Shown here: positions 58,609 through 64,000 of the stretch, piece by piece | Layout of the letters: the number at the start of each line of letters is the position of its first letter | Numbering within the stretch: the first letter of the stretch is position 1 | Assembly: GCF_009858335.1 (NCBI RefSeq) | Contig: NZ_VMSE01000001.1 | Coordinates: forward strand, 2,046,001 to 2,110,000 | Direction of reading: 5' to 3' | DNA length: 64,000 bases | From: Methylovorus glucosotrophus | GTDB lineage: Bacteria > Pseudomonadota > Gammaproteobacteria > Burkholderiales > Methylophilaceae | Made by a program: the position numbers and the translations under genes | The notes under the pieces: model-generated | The model's input: the letters and a program-made list of their open reading frames with translations, nothing else | Databases searched by the model: none | What the model was told of the DNA's origin: nothing

Positions 58609-59706
58609 TCAGTCTGAGGTATGAAAAAGCGCATGCAATGCAGCAGGGCTGGCAATGCCCCGCTCGGTGATAATCCCTGTCACCAGTCGCGCAGGTGTCA
58701 CATCAAAGGCCGGGTTGGCGGCCGCACTCCCCGGCGGCGTGATACGCAGCCGCTGCACTACCCCATCCGCCGTCACACCCTGCATATAGTGCACCTCATC
58801 GGCATCGCGCTCTTCTATGGGAATCTCCCGCCGTCCATCCTGCATGCTCCAGTCTATGGTGGGCGATGGCACAGCCGCATAAAACGGCACCGCATTGTCA
58901 TGGGCCGCCAGCGCCTTGAGATAGGTGCCGATCTTGTTACAGACATCGCCTGTTGCCGTCACCCTGTCGGCCCCCACGATCACGCAATCCACCTTGCCAT
59001 GCTGCATCAGGTGCCCACCCGCGTTGTCACTGATGATGGTATGCGGCACGCCATGCTGTGCCAGTTCCCAGGCGGTCAATGCCGCCCCCTGGTTGCGCGG
59101 CCGGGTTTCGTCCACCCACACATGCACCGCCAGCCCAGCCTCGTGCGCGGCATAGATGGGTGCCAAAGCCGTGCCCCAATCCACCGTCGCCAGCCAGCCC
59201 GCATTGCAATGCGTGAGTATCTGCAAGGGCTGCGCCGCAGAGCCGCGACCACGCGCACTCGCCAACGCACGCAGCATCGCCAGACCATACTGGCCTATGG
59301 CCTGATTCAGCGCGACATCCTCATCGCAAATCACCGCGGCCTCGCACCAGGCAGCGGCCGCGCGCTCTTCCTCTGGCAAGGCCAAAAGCACGCGCTGCAT
59401 GCGCTGCACCGCCCAACGGAGGTTCACCGCCGTCGGCCGACTCTGCAACAAAGCTTCACCGGTGCGTTCAACATCGCCATCCAGAGCGCTATCGGCAATA
59501 CCCAAGGCCATGCCATACGCCGCAGCAGCACCGATCAAAGGCGCCCCGCGCACCTGCATGTGCTTGATGGCATGCACCATCTCATCCACGGTTTCGATGC
59601 GGGCGATATGCAAGCGGTGCGGCAGCTGGGTCTGGTCGATAATCTCCACCGCCCCGCCTTCCACCACCGGCCAAATAGTACGAAAAAAAGCTTGATTTAT
59701 TTTCAT
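58609..59706 (-). CDS. mtnA: S-methyl-5-thioribose-1-phosphate isomerase
   Basis: A 365-residue aldose-ketose isomerase of the eIF2B-like family. It has DQTQLPHRLH, MQVRGAPLIGAAAAYG, the catalytic cysteine in LTHCNAGWLATVDWGTALAPI and the aspartate in IVGADRVTATGDVCNKIGT. It converts methylthioribose 1-phosphate (and 5-deoxyribose 1-phosphate) to the ribulose form. The start at 59706 was chosen; the frame continues to a GTG at 59742 that overlaps a DnaA-box-like site. The aldolase gene lies 87 bases downstream and the two probably act in sequence. Confidence 0.9.
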   Translation of the reverse strand: MKINQAFFRTIWPVVEGGAVEIIDQTQLPHRLHIARIETVDEMVHAIKHMQVRGAPLIGAAAAYGMALGIADSALDGDVERTGEALLQSRPTAVNLRWAVQRMQRVLLALPEEERAAAAWCEAAVICDEDVALNQAIGQYGLAMLRALASARGRGSAAQPLQILTHCNAGWLATVDWGTALAPIYAAHEAGLAVHVWVDETRPRNQGAALTAWELAQHGVPHTIISDNAGGHLMQHGKVDCVIVGADRVTATGDVCNKIGTYLKALAAHDNAVPFYAAVPSPTIDWSMQDGRREIPIEERDADEVHYMQGVTADGVVQRLRITPPGSAAANPAFDVTPARLVTGIITERGIASPAALHALFHTSD

Positions 59707-59734
59707 TTGAAAGGGTGCCAAATACGAAATATTC

Positions 59735-59769
59735 CTATCCACAAAATCTGTGGATAATTATGTGGATAG
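59735..59769. promoter_or_regulatory. Cluster of three DnaA-box-like 9-mers
   Basis: CTATCCACA (59735-59743, one mismatch), TGTGGATAA (59749-59757, exact TTATCCACA on the minus strand) and TGTGGATAG (59761-59769, one mismatch) lie within 35 bp, next to an AT-rich stretch. The first two also form an inverted repeat. This could be a DnaA-binding regulatory or titration site; origin function is unproven. Confidence 0.55.
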
Positions 59770-60129
59770 CTGTGACTTAAAAATGTAACCATTGCATTTA
59801 TAAGGACTTTTTTAAATCGCTTATTTTTTGAACTTATTTACAACTTATTGTTTTTAATAAATAAATTCGTATGTTATTGGATTTGTATCATTTTTTTACA
59901 CGAGTTAATGTAACACTTTAGGTGGTGTGTATAAATGAATTCAAGAAACACTGTTTTACCCGCATGGCAAGCGGTTTTTACACCAATTTCATAAAGCCTT
60001 GCTGCCTAATGGGCTTTTTACATTTAGGGTGCCCTCGTCATCCACACCGCTTCCCGGTTTCAACATTTCGCACCCGCTGTAGTCTCATTGCCCTGACGCC
60101 AGGCAGCTGCACATCTGCTTAATTTTTAT

Positions 60130-60144
60130 CGGGAAATTTTCCCG
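60130..60144. repeat. Palindrome copy 1 upstream of the TonB receptor gene
   Basis: CGGGAAA-T-TTTCCCG, a perfect 7+1+7 palindrome about 190 bases upstream of the sigma54 -24 element. The same 15-base pattern (centre W) recurs at 60508-60522 inside the gene. Confidence 0.65.
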
Positions 60145-60175
60145 AATACTCATTCCTCAAGAACTTTTCAGCACA

Positions 60176-60242
60176 TTGGTTGCTATCAACCAACTTGGTT
60201 GCATGTCTTCAGCCAATTTGGCTAAAACCAGCCAATCCGGCT
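60176..60242. promoter_or_regulatory. Three phased CCAA-N-YYGG dyads (candidate enhancer sites)
   Basis: CCAACTTGG (centre 60194, extended to CAACCAA-C-TTGGTTG), CCAATTTGG (centre 60217, extended to AGCCAA-T-TTGGCT) and CCAATCCGG (centre 60236, AGCC/GGCT arms). Spacing is 23 and 19 bp, near two helical turns. An extra TTGGTTG half site lies at 60176-60182. They sit 95-160 bp upstream of the -24 element, where sigma54 activators bind. Confidence 0.6.
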
Positions 60243-60335
60243 TTACCCTTGCATACAACTTTTTACAATTAATCTTCATTTCAAGTTTTTAATTTAACTC
60301 GTTTTTTCCAAATTTTTGTTACAAACTTTTACATT

Positions 60336-60350
60336 TGGCACAGCTTTTGC
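60336..60350 (+). promoter_or_regulatory. Sigma54 (-24/-12) promoter of the TonB receptor gene
   Basis: TGGCAC-AGCTT-TTGC matches the RpoN consensus at every fixed position and is preceded by T. The expected start is near 60362, 18 bases before the ATG, and the ribosome binding site GGAGGG fits in between. Confidence 0.85.
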
Positions 60351-60379
60351 CCCTCCATAACCATAGTGGAGGGATGTCA

Positions 60380-63300
60380 ATGCAAAACCAGAAAACAAAT
60401 AACCAATCAACAAAATTATTCGCAAAACCAAGCAAAACCCTTGCCCTGAGGGGCTATGCAGCTGCACTGGGCAAACAAGAACCATACCCATTTACCCGGA
60501 AAAATGTCGGGAAAATTTCCCGACTGGTTGGCGCCTATTGTCTCGCCTTATGCGCCCATGCCTATGCTGAAGATCCAGCGACCAGTGCAAGCAATGCATC
60601 CAGCGATGAAGTCAGCACCAAACGCCCTACCATCGCAGGCACATACAACGTATCCAAAGGCATTCTGCTGGCAGCCGGTAGTGATGAAAAAAACGGCATG
60701 CCAACAAGCAACCTGGAAACCCTGCCCGGCCAGGAGTCCGAACTAAAACTCCAAGAGATCAATATCCGCGCCAGGCGCGAGATGGATATCGGCCCCATGC
60801 CTGGTCTCAGCCTGACCAAGGAAGAGATTCCCGGCAACGTGCAAAGCATCACCGGCGAGCAGATCAAAAATGCCCGCTCCATCAGCCTGGCCGACCTTAT
60901 GAACTCGCAGCTGCAGTCGGTAAACGTCAATGACTACCAGGGCAATCCATTCCAAATGGACGTGACCTACCGCGGCTTCACCGCCAGCCCACAAATCGGC
61001 ACACCGCAAGGTTTATCGGTCTTTCTGGACGGCATACGCGTCAATGAGCCATTTGGCGATGTGGTGAACTGGGACATGATTCCCATGAACGCCCTGGCGG
61101 GCATGGATTTGTTCCCCGGCTCCAACCCGATTTTTGGTCTCAACACCCTGGGCGGCGCCCTGGCCATGCGGACCAAAAACGGTTTTGATGATGCAGGCGT
61201 CACCGCCGATGTGCTGACAGGCGCCTTTGGCCGCAAACAGTTCCTGCTCTCCGCCGGTGGCAGCAAAGGCGACGTGGCGGGCTTTGTCGCCTTGAATCTG
61301 TTTGATGAAAACGGCTGGCGCCAGGATTCCGCCTCCAAGGTCAACCAGATATTTGGCAAACTGAGCTACCGCAATGAACGTCTCAGCCTGGATGGCAGCG
61401 TGCTCTATGCCAGCAACAACCTGAACGGCAATGGCTTGATCCCCATGGAGATGTACCAGCAAAGTGCCTCCAGCGTTTTCACCTCGGCAGATAAAACGAA
61501 AAACGAACTGCTGCAATTCCAGATCGCCAGCGCGTTTCAGGTATCCGACACCTTCAGCATCACCGGCCAGATTTATAACCGCCGCAGTGACCGCAAGGCC
61601 ATCACTGGCGATATTAATCGGGACTTTGAAGATTACGATGGCGTCGCCACCCGCAAAGCCGCAGCAGGCGAAAATCCAGTCTGTGCATTTTCAAGCACCA
61701 ATCAATACGGCATACCAGACTACTACGTGGTGAGCGAAGCGTTTGGTGATGGCTCTGGCGCAGGAATTAGTGCTGTCGCGCTGGGGCTTGCCAATGGGGT
61801 ATATACCAACATCGCCGGAGCCATCGCCGCTGGCGATATTAATCCATCCACATTGAATCAGACCCTACCAGCAGAACTCACCGAATGGTTAGCTGCAGCC
61901 AGATCAATTGAATCGAACATGTTTCATGGAGTCGGTGGCTACCAACCTGGGCAGCTCTACAGCAAAACATCAGGGTCCGGCACCGAGTACACATCAGATG
62001 CTGTGGATGGTTTGGGCAGTGCTGCACAAGTATATTTTCCAGAGACAACTACTGGCTCAACATGGGCTACTTTGGTGAATGGCGGGTACTCATACACAGA
62101 CCCCAATGATGAGTTCGTCAGACATTTTCTTGTGTTCAAGGAACCGATCAACGGCACATGCGGCACTGACAGTGTCAACTCAGCTACAGCGCAAATGAAA
62201 GATGGCCAGATTCAGGTATTGGACAGCAATGGCAACACCATTCCTCGTAACGGTGCCAATGCATCCGTCACCGGCGGTCAGTCCAAAACCGGCTATGCCG
62301 ATGGCACACCCACATCCGTTATTTCCAATACCGACATCAATCAATTGGTGAAAGGCGGCGCCATCCAGTTCAACTGGAACCTCGACAAACACAAATTCAT
62401 GGTAGGCACCTCTCTGGACCATGCCAATAGCACCTATGCCAATAGCCAAATGCTGGGGCTGCTGGATGCCAATCGCAAGGCTTATCTGGACCCTGACAAT
62501 ATCGGATCCGAATTTACCGCGGCGCGCTATCCCATCAATAACAATGACTTCACAGGCTTGAGCGATACCAAAAGCGTGTATTTCTCGGAAACCTTTTCTC
62601 CGCAGAAAAACCTGCATTTCTCGTTCGCCGCCCGTTACAACTACACCAAGGTGACCACCGTGATGTCCACCCGCCGCGGCACCAGCTCCATCAGCCTGAT
62701 GGACTATCAGGCCAACTACATGGATTACCTGCTCTGTACAGGCCTGGGACTGGATTCCTGCGATAGCTACCTGTTAACCAACCCACTGGAAGACACTCGT
62801 GTTCTCGGCTATGACGCCTTTACCAATGGCGCTGAGCGCGAGAGCTTTAGATATCACAAGCTCAACCCATCTACCGGCGTCACCTGGTCCCCTAACGATA
62901 ACCTCAACCTGTATGCCAACTGGAGCCAGGGTACCCGTACCCCATCGGCCATTGAGCTGGGCTGCGCATTTGATAGTACGCTGGTAGATGTCGACTGGCG
63001 CGGCCTGGGTATTCCTGGCGGCCCACGTCCACGCAGCCTTGTAAACGGTACATCCTGCACACTGCCTACCACGCTATCAGGCGACCCTTACCTGCCCCAG
63101 GTGGTATCTCGCACATTTGAAGTAGGTGCCAGAGGCTCCATCCCAGGCCAGCTCAATCTCAAATGGAATGCCAGCGTTTACCGCAGCAATTTGTTTGATG
63201 ACATTTATTTTGTCGGTTATACCGCCACACAAAGTTTCTTTGACACCATAGGCCGCACCCGGCGTCAGGGCCTGGAGCTTGGGTTGAGCGGCAGTTATGG

Positions 63301-63931
63301 CAAGGCTGACTTCAAGATTAACTATTCACTGACCGATGCTACCTTCCAGAGCCAGTTCCAGATGGCGAATCAGGACAACAGCTCGGTCAACCACATCGTT
63401 GGTTTGCCCAACTACGACATGCAGACGGTCAACCCCGGCAACCGCATGCCTGGCATACCGCTGCATAACCTCAATGCCAACTTTGGCTACCAGCTCACCA
63501 GTGACTGGCGGGTAAACCTGACCTTTATTGCTCATGGCGAATCCTTCGCGCGCGGCAATGAAAACAACGAACACACACCAACCACCATTACCTACACACG
63601 CACAGTTGATGGTCAGCAAGTCACCACGACCAAACGCTACACCCAGTCCGGCAAAACCCCGGGCTATGGCGTCTTAAATTTCAGCACCACCTACAACTTT
63701 GGCAAGGGCTGGAGCGGGACATTGCTGATCAATAACCTGCTGGATAAAGAGTACTACAGTGCATCGCGGCTTGGCATCAACCCCTTCTCGCCATCGATCA
63801 ATGGCACGGTAGGCGCCAGTGGCTGGAACTACAACTCAAACGACTGGAACTCCACCAGCTTTGTGGCACCAGGCGCACCACGGGCAGCATGGGTCAGTAT
63901 TCGCTATGACTTTGATGCGGACGGGAGATAA
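60380..63931 (+). CDS. TonB-dependent outer-membrane receptor
   Basis: A 1183-residue receptor. The signal peptide has an unusually long N-region (hydrophobic core LVGAYCLALCAHAYA only near residues 50-65). After a linker comes the plug domain (EEIPGNVQSITGEQIKN, DVTYRGFTASPQIGTPQGLSVFLDGIRVNEPFGDVVNWDMIP) and a 22-strand barrel ending in the C-terminal aromatic strand (AAWVSIRYDFDADGR). A large insertion (about 430-650) with two cysteines probably forms an extracellular loop. GGAGGG seven bases before 60380 fixes the start; the frame extends to 60335. Substrate unknown. Controlled by a sigma54 promoter, so a regulated nutrient uptake role is likely. Confidence 0.88.
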   Translation: MQNQKTNNQSTKLFAKPSKTLALRGYAAALGKQEPYPFTRKNVGKISRLVGAYCLALCAHAYAEDPATSASNASSDEVSTKRPTIAGTYNVSKGILLAAGSDEKNGMPTSNLETLPGQESELKLQEINIRARREMDIGPMPGLSLTKEEIPGNVQSITGEQIKNARSISLADLMNSQLQSVNVNDYQGNPFQMDVTYRGFTASPQIGTPQGLSVFLDGIRVNEPFGDVVNWDMIPMNALAGMDLFPGSNPIFGLNTLGGALAMRTKNGFDDAGVTADVLTGAFGRKQFLLSAGGSKGDVAGFVALNLFDENGWRQDSASKVNQIFGKLSYRNERLSLDGSVLYASNNLNGNGLIPMEMYQQSASSVFTSADKTKNELLQFQIASAFQVSDTFSITGQIYNRRSDRKAITGDINRDFEDYDGVATRKAAAGENPVCAFSSTNQYGIPDYYVVSEAFGDGSGAGISAVALGLANGVYTNIAGAIAAGDINPSTLNQTLPAELTEWLAAARSIESNMFHGVGGYQPGQLYSKTSGSGTEYTSDAVDGLGSAAQVYFPETTTGSTWATLVNGGYSYTDPNDEFVRHFLVFKEPINGTCGTDSVNSATAQMKDGQIQVLDSNGNTIPRNGANASVTGGQSKTGYADGTPTSVISNTDINQLVKGGAIQFNWNLDKHKFMVGTSLDHANSTYANSQMLGLLDANRKAYLDPDNIGSEFTAARYPINNNDFTGLSDTKSVYFSETFSPQKNLHFSFAARYNYTKVTTVMSTRRGTSSISLMDYQANYMDYLLCTGLGLDSCDSYLLTNPLEDTRVLGYDAFTNGAERESFRYHKLNPSTGVTWSPNDNLNLYANWSQGTRTPSAIELGCAFDSTLVDVDWRGLGIPGGPRPRSLVNGTSCTLPTTLSGDPYLPQVVSRTFEVGARGSIPGQLNLKWNASVYRSNLFDDIYFVGYTATQSFFDTIGRTRRQGLELGLSGSYGKADFKINYSLTDATFQSQFQMANQDNSSVNHIVGLPNYDMQTVNPGNRMPGIPLHNLNANFGYQLTSDWRVNLTFIAHGESFARGNENNEHTPTTITYTRTVDGQQVTTTKRYTQSGKTPGYGVLNFSTTYNFGKGWSGTLLINNLLDKEYYSASRLGINPFSPSINGTVGASGWNYNSNDWNSTSFVAPGAPRAAWVSIRYDFDADGR
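60506..60524. repeat. Palindrome copy 2 inside the receptor gene
   Basis: GTCGGGAAA-A-TTTCCCGAC, a perfect 9+1+9 palindrome within the signal-peptide codons (NVGKISRL). It repeats the upstream palindrome at 60130-60144, 378 bp apart centre to centre, bracketing the promoter. It could be an operator or an mRNA hairpin. Confidence 0.65.
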
Positions 63932-64000
63932 CAGGGATAAGAAAAATGGCAGGCGGTGCACCATGGACTGCCTGCGCGACGAATTTGGCATCTATCAGAC

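Larger units (their letters stand above)
59707..60379. other. Long regulatory intergenic region between mtnA and the TonB receptor gene
   Basis: About 670 bases without a supportable gene. It holds three DnaA-box-like 9-mers (59735-59769), a very AT-rich stretch (about 59771-59930) and repeated TTTTTACA words (near 59892, 59977, 60014 and 60258). It also holds a CGGGAAA-T-TTTCCCG palindrome, three CCAA-centred dyads and a sigma54 promoter, each listed separately. Confidence 0.7.

Noticed and set aside
59922..60122. A 66-codon open frame in the intergenic region before the TonB receptor
   Set aside because: It has no ribosome binding site and no family resemblance, and it ends shortly before the palindromes; chance is more likely.

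Overview
The window is a 64 kb piece of chromosome from a Gram-negative betaproteobacterium, most likely a methylotroph of the Methylophilaceae (Methylovorus/Methylobacillus/Methylophilus type). The strongest clue is a complete methanol-dehydrogenase maturation block, mxaRSACKL (43.4-48.8 kb). Supporting clues are the pyrG-kdsA-eno-ftsB order, ygfX/ygfZ, alaA-hom-thrC and fabA-fabB. This placement is inferred from gene content and was not tested by alignment. No rRNA, tRNA, CRISPR array, insertion sequence, integrase or phage gene was seen, so this is core chromosome with a few lineage-specific modules.

Layout. 0-8 kb: the 3' end of feoB, a small DUF486 membrane protein, then a minus-strand run sucC-sucD-ankyrin-nadE-glnB, and serB. 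7.8-12.9 kb: a five-gene minus-strand operon of exported proteins (monoheme cytochrome c, FccB flavoprotein, GSDH-family PQQ-type dehydrogenase, unknown protein, SMP-30-like protein) behind a small exported ankyrin gene. 12.9-21.6 kb: purL, a lipoprotein, and four overlapping genes (RNase II/R-like, spermidine-synthase-like, RlmL-like, MazG-like). 21.7-25.1 kb: a zinc-limitation module (Zur-type Fur protein, two-cysteine DksA paralogue, two CobW GTPases) with paired dyad operators. 25.4-29.7 kb: Orn/Lys/Arg decarboxylase, TPR protein, folA. 29.8-35.7 kb: a GlrK/QseG/GlrR-type two-component system followed by a sigma54-promoted operon of three small envelope proteins, then a PepSY protein. 35.8-43.2 kb: thyA, thrC, hom, alaA, an Mth938-domain protein, fabB, fabA. 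43.4-50.3 kb: mxaRSACKL, ygfX, ygfZ. 50.4-59.7 kb: a diguanylate cyclase, ftsB, eno, kdsA, pyrG, nnr, and an aldolase/isomerase pair (class II aldolase plus MtnA). 59.7-64 kb: a regulatory intergenic region and a large TonB-dependent receptor.

The regulatory DNA stands out. Two sigma54 (-24/-12) promoters match the TGGCAC-N5-TTGC consensus. One sits beside the GlrR-type activator, with a CGTC-N10-GACG dyad upstream. The other precedes the TonB receptor, with three phased CCAA-N-YYGG dyads upstream and two copies of a CGGGAAA-W-TTTCCCG palindrome, one of them inside the coding sequence. A cluster of three DnaA-box-like 9-mers lies between mtnA and the receptor gene. Functionally, the mxa genes serve methanol oxidation, the exported FCSD/PQQ-type operon looks like a second periplasmic electron-input module, and the mtnA/aldolase pair fits disposal of 5'-deoxy-5'-methylthioadenosine or 5'-deoxyadenosine by-products.
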